Source of the DNA: Dendrocalamus latiflorus
Taxonomy: Eukaryota; Streptophyta; Magnoliopsida; Poales; Poaceae
DNA length: 64,000 nucleotides
Direction of reading: 5' to 3'
Assembly (NCBI GenBank): GCA_017311315.1
Contig: CM029640.1
Coordinates: 31,495,092-31,559,091 of the forward strand
The translations under genes and the position numbers were made by a program. Shown in pieces: positions 25,070 to 36,248 of the stretch (positions within the stretch are counted from its first letter, which is position 1; each line of letters opens with the position of its first letter). Under the pieces are notes generated by a model that saw only the letters and a program-made list of their open reading frames with translations, had not been told where the DNA came from and searched no databases.

Positions 25070-25924
25070 TGTTGGAAAAAAATCATGACTTGAATTAGTT
25101 TGAGTCTTTGCATGTACGTCATGTTTGTTAGTTTGTTAGAGTATGTGTGTGTCACGTAATTCTGAGTCTGCATGTAGCTGACACGAGATGTGTTCTCGTG
25201 GAGGACTTATCTAGTAGTTTGCATGCACTAGATACTAGATAGGCATTAGTTTGTGAAGAGTAGTTAGGGAGATGTGGCTGGCAATTAGGAGGACCAGTTC
25301 CTGTGTGGAACGAGTGGGAGTTGTGCATGAGGTAGTGGCCGTGCATGTGCGTCGACGTGTGCTCGTGCGTGCATAAGACCCGGCCTTCCAGTTGGTGCTC
25401 AGCAGTGTGTCGTTGGGCTATAAACAGCCATGTACTCAGTTGCATTATGTGTGCAGTAGAAAAATACAGAGGACAAAAAAACGGCGTCCGTCGCCGGGGC
25501 ATGTGTTGTCGCAAATCCTTGTGTCTATTCCAATTCTATTCTCGCGTGTGTGTTTGAGCCAGCTAGCTAGCTTTCGTTGCGCTGTTCTAAGTCGAGTTCA
25601 TCGCGTCTTCAAGGAAGAGGAAGCACCGTGCAGCAGAGCGTTCGCGCCGACCTGTTCGTCGAGGTCGGTTCCAACAGGCAAGCATGGTGTCTTCATGGTC
25701 CGTGGTGCGGATGAAGCTCGGGAAGTCCCTTAGGTGCATGTCCTTGGGCATCCCCGGCACCCAGTCGACGACCGTGCTGTCCAGGTATCCGTTCCTCAGC
25801 TGCTCGGCGTCTGTTGATCAAATCAACGATCACGTAAGCAGATGTTATTTTATCTATGTAGATCAAGGTTGCATTTCATAGCAGAACAATTAGATCGATC
25901 GACATATCTTGGCTTACGTTTCAG

Positions 25925-27160
25925 CAAGGTTTCAAATAGCCGGCTATAGCCACCGCTATAGCCGGATTTAGCCTTTGGGAAGGCTAAAGGCTAAGAGAAA
26001 TCAATTTTAGCGCTAAACCTGATTTTCCGCTATTAGCCGGATTTAGCCCGCTAAATCCGCTAAATGGACTGCTATTTAGCCCGCTAAGGAGGGAAAAAAA
26101 CTTGAAGTGGGCCGAATTCTGGCCGTCTGGCCCAAACCGCCGCAAAAATGTCTTAGCCCATCAATTCCTCAGCCCACAAAAATGGTGGCCGTCCGATCTG
26201 ATCGGACGACCGAGACGCGCGCGCAGCGGGGATAACACCCCCGAAAAACCCTAACCCTATCCCATTTCAGCCGATTCCTCCGAAAATCACGGGCACGGGC
26301 GGCGTTAGCGGCGGCGGCATGCGCGCGGCGCCCGCGAGGCGGTGGCGCGCTCCCCCGGAGCGGCGGCGGCACGAGCTAGCGAAGCGGCGGCGCCATGGCG
26401 TCGGCGGCGGCGCCCACATGGAGCGGCGACGCGCGGCGGCACCCGACTGGAGCAGCAGCGCGCGACGACGGCGGCGGCCCCCGCACGTAGCAGCGGCGGC
26501 GCGGCAGCATGGCGTCGGCGGCGGCGCCCGCGTGGAGCAAGGCGGCGTCGGCGACGGTGACATTGGCGGTCACGCCCAAAAAACCGTAAGTTCCCGATCT
26601 AAATTTTTGTTTATTTGTTTGCCGCCGATCTAAAATTTCATTAGGGTTTTTAGTGATCCGGGTGGTGGGATTTCTTAGGGATTTCATTAGGTTTTTGCCA
26701 AACAAAAAATTGAATCACCTCCTTCTAATTTCTAAAAACCGAGCCTTAATCATTGACCGCGCGCACTCCCGCACGGCGCGCTCGTGCGACTTCGCCCAGC
26801 CGCCGCCGCCCGCATGCGCTCACGCACACCATCCTTGCTTGCTGCAGATCCCCATCGCCTAGGTGAGTAGATCCCGTCGGTGGCGGCAGCTGAGGAAGAC
26901 CATGTCCCAACCAGAGCAACAGCAAGGCAAGTTTTACACTTTTACTCTCCTCTGTTCCAGTGTTCTTCTTCCTTCCTTTGCTCCATTCAGACTTTAGAGA
27001 TTGAGAGGTTTTAGTTTGAATAGCTAGCATGTTAGTGCAGAGATTGAGAGGTTTTACTAATCCGCTAAATGAGGCTATTTGAGGCTATAGCCCGCTATAG
27101 CCTTTGTAACCTCTGCGGAACCCATCCGCTAAATGTCTTAGCCGGCTATTTGAAACCTTG
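25925..27160. mobile_element. non-autonomous hAT element at UGT splice donor, 1,236 bp
   Basis: At least 22 bp of perfect terminal inverted repeat, starting CAAGGTTTCAAATAGCCGGC at both ends, are flanked by a perfect 8-bp duplication CGTTTCAG (25917-25924 and 27161-27168). The termini (CAAGG) and the duplication length indicate hAT. Subterminal regions hold many copies of CCGCTATAGC and CCGCTAAAT-like motifs in both orientations. The middle (26,300-26,570) is extremely GC-rich and coding-like in several frames but matches nothing I recognise, and no transposase is seen. The insertion lies exactly at the exon 1/intron border of the UGT pseudogene. Confidence 0.92.
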
Positions 27161-27651
27161 CGTTTCAGGGGAACAATACCCTTGTCGACAAGCTGCTGGC
27201 ACTGCTGGAACGCCATGAAGGAGCAGGCGCTGCTCATCCAGAAGGTGACGCAGGGGAGCCCCATCTCCTTGGCGGTACGCAGAATGTTCTCGACGTCGGA
27301 GATGACGCAGGTCACCGGCGGGAGGTCGGCGACGAGGTTCTTGAAGTGCCGGGCCATGGTCTCCTGGGAGGACCACAGCGCGGCCATGTCCTGCACCGCG
27401 TCCTCCTCGGACGGGGGCAGGCCGTCGGGGACGGTGGCGAACTGGAACCCCGGGACGCCAGCGAGCGCGCCGGGGCCGCGAGCGCCGAGGAGACGGCGGC
27501 GGTTGTGCTCGGTGTGGACGAAGGTGACCTGGAAGCCATGGCAGTGGTGGAGGAGCTTTGCCAGCTGGAGCGCCGGCGTGACGTGGCCCTGGGCCGGGAA
27601 AGGGAAGAACACCACGTGAGGCTTCTCGTCGCCGGCCGCCTGCGTCGCCAT

Positions 27652-28200
27652 GGCAGCTCCAACGCCTGGCAGAGTATATACGTTCTTGCAAGCGTCTATA
27701 ATCACAAAGAGAGAAGTGGAATGGAGGACTCCAGAGAAGCGCTCACCTAGCGTTCACGTGGGCAGCGGGGCGGGAGGGCGGTAGTGACGAAGAAGGCGGT
27801 GGCGAGGCCAACAGTAACGGGGAAGGCGGCAGCGCCGATAGCGACGAGACTAGTGGTGAGAAAAAGAAGACAGGAGGATTTTCAGAGCCATCCTTCTACC
27901 AAACGTTTTTGAGTTCACTCTTGATTCTCTCAAAATCAAATTCCTTATAGAATCCGAGCAGAATATGATTTTATCATAATTTAGAGCTATATCAAATAGA
28001 TGATTTAAAAAAATTCCTGAAGTCATCACAGAACAGAGATCATCTTGTTCTCAGAACACGCCTTCAGCCCTGAAACCAATCGCAGTGTGCCTGAGGCGCA
28101 CGTACAATAATTGTGCGTGATTAGCAGTGCACAAGGATGTGCCACCAAGTATCAATTAATATACGGCAGTCAGTACTGGTGATGTTTGTTGAGACAAAGC
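27652..28200. other. region upstream of UGT pseudogene 1
   Basis: It would have held the UGT promoter. No TATA box or other element could be assigned with confidence, and no gene is present. Confidence 0.35.
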
Positions 28201-29357
28201 TGAATTTGGTATGGTTACACACGGTATTTATAAAACTTGCTAGTGACAAAGCCAGGAATGAAATTAAGGGTGGGCTGAACTATTTATAGATCTAAACTAA
28301 GTTGACACAAAATTAGTCTTTTACTCTTATAAAATTTCAAATTCATATAGAAATTATAAATTGGATGGAGACAAACAATGAAAAATAGAGAAATAGAAAA
28401 TAAGTACCTCGATAATAGGAAGCGCCATAAGTGCGGAGTAGCGATAAGTCACCTTTTAGTGATATAATAGAAAATTATGAATGACAATGAAAATTTAGAT
28501 CATATGAAACATACCAGAATTAAATTAATTTGAATCACGAGACAATAGAAACAAAAGGCGTCATCGTTTTCCACACTCTATCCAAGTTCTTATCGTCTTC
28601 ATGGCTTATTTGTTGATGCAAGCAGGGAGAAAGGATTAATCGATTGACATGGACGACTTGAACCTCTTCATGAAATGGGCAATGAACACGCTACAACAGC
28701 ACTCCTTGGCCGCCGTCGTCGCTCCCGCATACACTGATAGCGGCGGCGACAGCGGGGGTGCTTCCTCATGGTGCAGGTCGACCACCGGGTCAGCAGCTAG
28801 AGCTCCGGCGATAGCTCTGGCATCGCCATGGACCATGACACAACCGCCGAGTGGTCCCCCCATACCACCCTTGCTAGGACCGGCAGCGGTGACGGCAACT
28901 GGCTGATGAGCTGGAACTTCAGCGCCGCGTCAGCGCAGCCAACTGATGAGAGCAATGGCGGTGGCGGGGGCATTGCGTTGTCAGACGCCGCCAGAGCCGC
29001 TATAGCACATACACCGCCTGGGAAGAGAGGGGGAAGCATGGCGCCCACTGCGGTGAGGGCCCGACGGCGACGACGGCGAGGAGAAGAAAATCACAGAAAA
29101 TCCCAATAAAAGCGAAATGCTTTAAAATAATTAATTTGAAATAGTATTTTTACAAAATATCAAAATATCCTTTATTTAATGATATTTTCATCTTTTACTT
29201 AATCTAGTTTTGAAAACAAGAGCCTTTTGAAAGCTAAAAACTAGCAAATAAAATCTCTAAAATTCAGGCAACCAGAGAACACTTGTTTTTATTTTAAATT
29301 AAATTAAATTTTTTATTTTTTTACTAATTTTTTGAAATAAACAGCTAGGCTGGTACA
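28200..29357 (-). mobile_element. gypsy LTR fragment (minus strand)
   Basis: On the minus strand an LTR-like start TGTACCAGCC at 29357 follows a polypurine tract and a pol-end-like sequence. It continues leftward through an AT-rich part and a GC-rich block (28,620-29,090). The left terminus was not found, so the extent is approximate. It is comparable in composition to the minus-strand gypsy LTR at 34440-44361. Confidence 0.45.
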
Positions 29358-29410
29358 AACTACCCCCTTAAAAAGAATCTCGTCGTCGAGATTCGCAGGG
29401 GCTAGCAAAG
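29358..29410 (-). other. gypsy pol end and polypurine tract
   Basis: On the minus strand the sequence ATCTCGACGACGAGATTC is followed by TTTAAGGGGGTAGTT. This is the usual arrangement at the 3' end of grass gypsy pol genes just before the 3' LTR. The rest of the internal region is missing. Confidence 0.5.
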
Positions 29411-29572
29411 AAATATGTTTGGATCTTACTCTGTTTGGTTTGAGTTGAGATCTGATTCAGATGTCCCTTCACAAACTTTTGTGGCTCTTGTGTTCACCAT
29501 CTACTGAACATTTCCATGGAGTAGGGGAGAAGAGACTTAAGATGAAGGAGGGACATGGGTCATTTTGCACAA

Positions 29573-32500
29573 TCCAAACTTATTGGTCGTGATCGACCAA
29601 AGTGATTGAAACATATTGGTCAACATGATGTGGTCAAACCATCGCCATCGATACAGGTGGTCAAAAATTGATCGTGGATGTGGTCGGCCTAACGTGGTCG
29701 ACCAACGTGATCAAAACATGCTAATATCATGGTTGAAATATCGACCAATGTGGTTGAAATATCTTGGTTGATTGAAAGGGTCAGGACAACGTCGTTGACC
29801 AACGCGATTGAAATATCCTAATCGACCAATGTGGTCAAAACATCGTGCTTGACCGAAGTGGTTGAAACATCGTGTTCAAAAATATCGTGATCAAAACAAC
29901 ATCATCGAAACATCATAGTCGACACAACGTGGTTGAACAAAACGTGATCGGCCAACATGATCGAAACATCCTAATCAACGAATGTGGTCGAAACATCATG
30001 GTTGAACTTTTGTGGTCGAACCATCATCGTCGAACGAATATGATCAGAATATCATGGTCGAACAAAGTGATCACAACATCGTGGTTGAAACAATATGGTT
30101 GAACGGACATGGTCAGTACAGGTGGTCAAAACATCGAATCAATGTGGTCAAGATAGTGGTCGACCAAAATTATCAAAACATCTTTGTCTAAACAACGTGG
30201 TCGAATGTATGTGGTTGAAATATCGTGGTTGATACAGGTGATCGAAACATCAAATCAACATGGTTGGCCTAACATGGTCGAGACAGTGGTCGATCAATGT
30301 GTTCAAAACATCTTGGTCGAAACATCGTGGTCGATATAGGTTGTCGAAACATCAAATTAACATAGGCGGCCTAACGTGGTTGAGACAATGTGATCGACAA
30401 GTGGTTGACTAATGTGATGGAAACATCCTAATCATGTAGCTGAATCCACGTGGTCGAAATATCTTGGTGAAAACATAGTGGTTGAACCAACATGGTCAAA
30501 CCATTGTAGTTCACATATCATGATCGAAACATCATGGTCAAAAAAATGCGGTCAAAGGAATGAGGTCGAAACATCGTGGTTGATAAATATTGTAGCCTAA
30601 TCCACGTGTTTGAGCACTATGTTGGGCCAACATGGTTGTGGTAAACATTGTGGTTGATCAACGTGTTTGAAACATTATAGTCGAAAGATCATGGTCAAAA
30701 CAATGTGATCGAACAAATGCGATTGAAACATCGTGGTTGGCTAATGTGGTCAATATAGGTGGTCAAAAAATTGATCGTGGACATGGTTGGTTTAATGTGG
30801 TCGATCAACATGATCAAAACATGCTAATTGACCGAAGTGGTCGAAACATCCTGTTCAAAAAATATTGTGATCAAAACAACATCGTTGGAACATCATGGTT
30901 GATCAAAGTAATCGAAACATCTTATTTGAAACAACGTGGTCAAAGCATCATGGTCGATACAGGTGGTCAAAAAATTGCTTGTGGACTGGTGGGTCTAACG
31001 TGGTTGACATGTGGTCGACCAACATGATCGAAACGTCCTAATCGACCAATGTGGTCAAAACATCTTTGGAACATCGTGGTCGATCCAAGTGATTGAAACA
31101 TCTTGGTTGGAACAACATGATCGAACGAATGTAGTTGAAACATCATGGTCAATACAGGTGGTCAAAACATCAAATCAACATGGTTGACCTAATGTGGTCG
31201 AGACAACATCGTTGACACGTCATCAATCAGTGTGATTGAAACATCCTAATCGACCAATGTGGTTGAAACATCATCATCGATTGAAGTGGTCGAAACATCC
31301 TACTCAAAAATATCATGGTCGAAACAACATCATCGGAACATCATGATCGGCTCAACGTGGTTGACTAACATACACCGTCGACCCAATGTGGTAAAGACAT
31401 CATGATCAAGATAATGTTGTCGACCGAAGTGATTGAAATATCTTGGTCGAAACAACGTGGTTGACACAACATCGTCGAACGAATGTGGTCAATACATCGA
31501 ATCATCATGGTCGGCCTAACTTGGTCGAGACAACATCTCGATCAATGTGATCGAAACATCCTAATCGACCAACATGATTGAAACATCATACTTGACCGAA
31601 GTGGTCGAAACATCGTGTTCAAAAATATTATGGTCAAAACAATATCGTCGAAACATCGTGTTTGATACAGGTGGTCAAAACATCATATCAACATGGTTGG
31701 CCTAATGTGGTCGAGACAACGTCGTCGACACGTGGTCGACCAACATGATTGAAACATCCTAATCGACGAAAGTGGTCAAAACATCGTGGTCGACCGAAGT
31801 GGTCAAAACATCCTGTTCAAAAATATTGTGGTTGAACCATCGCGGTCGATACAACATGGTCAAACAAACATGGTTAGAACATCATGGTCGAACAAAGTGC
31901 TCGCAACATCATGGTCAAAACAACGTGGTTGAACAAATGTGGTCAGTACAGGTGGTCGAAACATCGAATCAACATGGTTGGCCTAACGTGGTCAAGACAG
32001 TGGTCGACCAAAGTGATCGAAACATCTTGGTTGAAACAACGTGGTCGAAATATCATAGTCGATACAGGGGATCGAAACATCGAATAAACGTGGTCGAGGT
32101 AGTGGTCAACCAAAGTGATTGAAACATCTTGGTGGAAACACCGTGGTCGATACAGCTGGTTGAAACATCGAATTAACATGTTCATCCTAACGTGGTTGAG
32201 ACAATGTGGTCGACTAATGTATCCGAATCCACGCGATCAAAACATCCCGGTGAAAACACAGAGGTTGAACCAACATGGTTGAATGAACGTGATCAAAACG
32301 ACGTGATTGAAACATCATGGTCGACACAGCGTAGTCAGCCAACGTGGTCGAGCCAGTGTGGTCGATCACTATAGTCAAACCAACGTGGTCAAAACAATAT
32401 GGTCGGCACATCATGGTGAACCATCGTGGTCGACCATGATATTGTTGACCATGATGTTTTGACCATGATGACACATCATGGTCGAAACAACATAATTGAA

Positions 32501-34215
32501 TGAATGTGGTTGAAACATCATGGTTAAAATAACATGGTCGAACTAATATGGTCGAAACATCATAGTCGACAATATCATGGTCGACCAAAGTGGTCGAATC
32601 ATCATGGTCGACACAACGTGGTTGAACCAAGTAGTCGAAACATTGTGGTCGAAACAACATGGTCAATCTATCATGGCCAAAACAACATGGTCGAAACATC
32701 GTGGTCAATCAAAGTGATTGAAATATTGTAGTCAACAATATCGTGGTCGACTCAAGTGGTTGAATCATCGTGGTCGACACAATGTGGTCAACCCAAGTAG
32801 TTGAAATATTGTGGTCGAAACAGTGTGATCAACCTAACATGGTCGAAACAATATGGTCAAAATATCATGATTGACCAAAGTGGTTGAAATATCATGGACG
32901 AAACAACGTGGTCGAAATATCATGATGGAAACATCATGGTTGAGACATCGTGGTTGACACAATATAGTCAACACAGGTGGTCGAAACATCGAATCAACAT
33001 GGCTGGCACAACGTGGTCAATCAAACATGGTCGACCCAACGTGGTCAAAACAATATGCTTGAACCAACATGGTCCAAACAACGTGGTCGAAACAAAGTGC
33101 TCGAACCAAAATGGTCGAACTAACGTGGTTGACCAACATGGTCGAAATATCTTGGTCGACCAACGTGATCGAAACATCGTGGTGGAAACATGGTGGTCGA
33201 ATGAATATAATTGAGCCAACGTGGTCAAAACATCCTGGTCAACTAATGTGGCCAAAACATTGTGCTAGAAACATTGTGGTGAAAACATCATGGTCGAACG
33301 AACGTGGTTGAAATGTCGTGGTCGAAACAACGAGGTCAAGTCCACATGGTCGAAACAACATGGTCCAATGTGGTCAAGCCCACATGGTTAAAACAACGTG
33401 TTTGAGCCAATATGGTCAAAACATCGTGGTCGGCTATCGTGGTCGAAACATCATGGTCGACCCATGTGGAGGAAACATTGTGGTCGAACGAACGTGGTTG
33501 AAACAACGTGGTTGACACAATGTAGTCGGCCAACGTGGTCGATCCATCGTGGTCTACCACCATAGTCGAACCAACGTGGTTGACTACTGTTGTCGAAACA
33601 GCATGGTCGAAACATCGTGGTTGACCACCGTGGTCAAACCAACGTGGTTAAAACATCGTGGTTGAAAGAACATGGTCGACCAACGTGGTCGACACAACGT
33701 GGTCGAAACAATGTGATGGACACAACGTGGTCAACCAAAGTGGCTGAAACAACACGGTCGGTACATCATGGCGAACCATCGTGGTTGACCAAAGTGGTCA
33801 CAACATCATGACTGAATCAACATGGTATCGAATGTGGTCCAAACATTGTGGTCGACCAACGTAGTCGAACCATTATGGTCAAGACATCGTGGTCGACCCA
33901 ACGTGGTCGACCAACGTTGTCGACCTTACATGCTCAAGACATCGTGGTCAACACATCATGGTTGACACAACATGATCGAGACATCACGATCAAGACAATG
34001 AGATTAACACATTATGATCGAAATAACATGGCCGATGAACGTGATCGACATGTGGTTGAGCAAAGTGCTCAAAACATCTTGGTCGACTAGTCGACCAACA
34101 TGATCAACACGTGGTCAACCAACATGCTAGAAATATCCTGGTCAACCAACGTGGTCAAAACAACATAGTCGACCAATGTGTTTGAAACAACGTGATAGAC
34201 ACAATGTAGTCGACC
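29573..34215 (+). repeat. 4.6-kb degenerate minisatellite, TGGTCGA core
   Basis: The tract consists of hundreds of short units of about 13-14 bp built on (A/G)TGGTCGA followed by variants of AACATC, CCAACG or ACAACG. Units vary strongly, but the GTGGTCGA core keeps one orientation throughout. All frames are locally open and give artificial Trp/Ser/His/Asn-rich peptides, so the open frames here are not genes. A short block of the same kind resumes at 44,590-44,800, beyond the inserted solo LTR, so that LTR landed near the end of the array. The same core recurs in the repeat arrays of the 47064-51965 unit. Confidence 0.9.
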
Positions 34216-34439
34216 TATTCGCAATTACAAAAAAGTAGACTTTTCGAAGCTGTGGTCCAAGTGTTGTGGTCAGGAAAAGATGGAGAGCACGGTGGGGCAG
34301 CAAGGGTGAGGAAGCAACGCATCTACAGAAAACCCTAGCCTTATAGGTTCGCTTTGGTGCTCATAACACGCCGTGTCGAGGAGGTAGCAGTGGTGGTGGA
34401 GAAAGGAATCTTTGAGAGTGAGCAGGGAGTGGTCAGCAG
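34216..34439. other. purine-rich spacer between array and solo LTR
   Basis: No gene is seen. AGCAG at 34435-34439 is the probable left target duplication of the solo LTR. Confidence 0.4.
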
Positions 34440-36248
34440 TGTAGAGACCTGAATATGCAAATCCAGACTCTACTGTGTATTCTGCACTAGTCCAGGATCA
34501 CGCTAGTGTACAAAGTATAAACAAAGATGAAATATCGAACATATCATGATTCACTAAGAAAAGACTCAAATATTATTAATTATCAGAGTTGCGACCTTAT
34601 GGCCAAGCTTACAGATAACAGCCTGAAAGGCTTAAAGAAACTAGCAGCAGGAAACAAAAATAAGCGTAGTAGCCATTCGACATACCCACAGGCAATCGAC
34701 TGGGGAGCGAAGTCCTAATCCATGAAGTCGTCGAAGTATCCTCCTCTAGGTACCTCTTATTGGTCTGGTCCTTCCTCAACTAAGCAAATGGGGATGAAGT
34801 CATGAATACATAGAGTACTAAGCAAGTCGTTTGTAACAAAGAAAGCAATATAGTATGCAAGGCTTACCAAATGATGGTTGAAAGGTTGATTTGCAGAAAG
34901 CAACAATTTAAAGTAAATACAATAAATAGATTGAAAAGTGAACTTTGAAAACAACAATAAATAATTAATCAAATGATTTGAGACGAAACACAAGTGAACT
35001 GACTATTCACTCCAATGAATCACCCATGAACCAAGATTCACGTAATGAACCACCGGTGAACTAATCATTCACTTCCCAACTTAACCCAACTAGTTTTTTT
35101 TATGAAAACTCTACCCCTCGTGTGAAATCACTGAGCATTGTCCATGACCAAGGACACGACTATTCGAATAGTGTTACACTTTGCAGAGGATGTACAACTT
35201 TACCAACAAGACATGATATTCTCATATTGCCACGCGATTGACATACTTCCTTTGGTGTGCGATGGAGAAATCATGACAAGGCCTTTACAATGCTCAATCC
35301 CATCCTAAATCTACCCGCTAGGGTTTCGCCTCACACCCACCTTACGTCTCATGGAAACCAGCGACCATGTTCATCCCAATGGTGGAATTGAAATTGAAAT
35401 TTCACAAATTAGTCAGCCAGGTCTATCCCATATTAGACATGTGGTTGTACGGTAAGTCCTTAGATTTACCCAAGCGAAACATCCACATCACAATATGCAA
35501 ATTCACCCTCTTTACTGCACGATCATTTGCCCAAGTGACACCAATGACACCCCAATGTCATGGCACACAAATTTTATCACTGTGGTTTCCACCACGTTCC
35601 AATATATCATTAAGTCAAAATGAATTAATTGATCACATGTGATGATAAACCTAGCGTTACTATAAGCATGGCTAAGCAAATTAAATGTACAACCCATGTG
35701 ACAACTAATATTGCATCACTAAATAATTTCCCATCCTATGGTGATAATGGAATCATGGTATTCAAATTATCAAGGAGGAATTAACCAATTTGGATAGTAG
35801 CTATCAGGTACAAATGTTTTATAATAAAGTAGTGATGAATGATAATTTAAAACAAAATAATAAATAATAGATTTGAAAACTAGGTTCAACATGATCAAAG
35901 GACATGACTTGCCTTGGCTTTGCTCAGTTAATGTCTCTTGGCCTTCGAAACTTGCTTCAGCACCTTCGAACGCATGATCTAACAAGAGAGAAAACAAAAT
36001 AAAACACAAAACAAATTCAAATAAAATTCAAATGAATTTCAAAACCTTCAAAACCAAAACTAGAAGTTAAAGCTCAATTTTAAATGAATTAAATAAAAAG
36101 AATCGAGTCAATCAGAGCTTGGACGAAGGAGAATGGACTCTCAGAAAATCTAATATAGAGACAAAGGCTGAAAATCGAAAAAGCTACTGTGCTGTAGATT
36201 TGGCTCACGGGAAAGCTGGTCTATGGTGAACTCAGCTCACGGAACAGT

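Larger units (their letters stand above)
23499..25676 (+). mobile_element. gag-only LTR retrotransposon in UGT exon 2
   Basis: Direct LTRs (23499-24100, 602 bp; 25070-25676, 607 bp) start TGTTGG and end CCAACA. They are flanked by the 5-bp duplication GGCAA (23494-23498 and 25677-25681). A primer-binding site TGGTATCAGAGCC and a polypurine tract before the 3' LTR complete the structure. The 969-bp internal region encodes only a gag protein, with no protease, integrase, reverse transcriptase or RNase H, so it would have needed enzymes from a relative. By eye the LTRs differ by about seven substitutions plus 7-bp and 2-bp indels, so it is clearly older than the element at 52680-57719. Copia affinity is inferred from the tRNA-Met primer site and the UBN2-like gag. 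Confidence 0.9.
22672..27651 (-). pseudogene. UGT85-like UDP-glycosyltransferase pseudogene 1
   Basis: Family-1 plant glycosyltransferases move sugar from UDP-sugar to small molecules in the cytosol. Exon 1 (27651-27162) encodes the acceptor half: PFPAQGH with catalytic His about residue 23, and CVISD with Asp about 119. A 107-bp intron (25917-25811; GTAAGCC donor, CAACAG acceptor) sits where UGT85-type genes carry theirs. Exon 2 (25810-25677 and 23493-22672) carries the PSPG box at 23051-22920, with WCPQ, HCGWNS and a final QQ. Intact length would be about 480 residues, normal for the family. Four lesions are visible: a hAT element at the exon 1/intron border; an LTR element in exon 2; Trp to TAG inside the PSPG box (22939-22941); and a frameshift near 22,815-22,840 before an otherwise recognisable C-terminus. 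The substrate cannot be inferred. Confidence 0.88.

Noticed and set aside
27146..27750. Open frames on both strands over UGT exon 1
   Set aside because: Shadows of the GC-rich UGT exon in other frames. Only the minus-strand frame with PFPAQGH is the real one.
29872..34090. Many open frames rich in Trp, Ser, His and Asn
   Set aside because: They are translations of the TGGTCGA minisatellite, which lacks stops in several frames. They are not genes.
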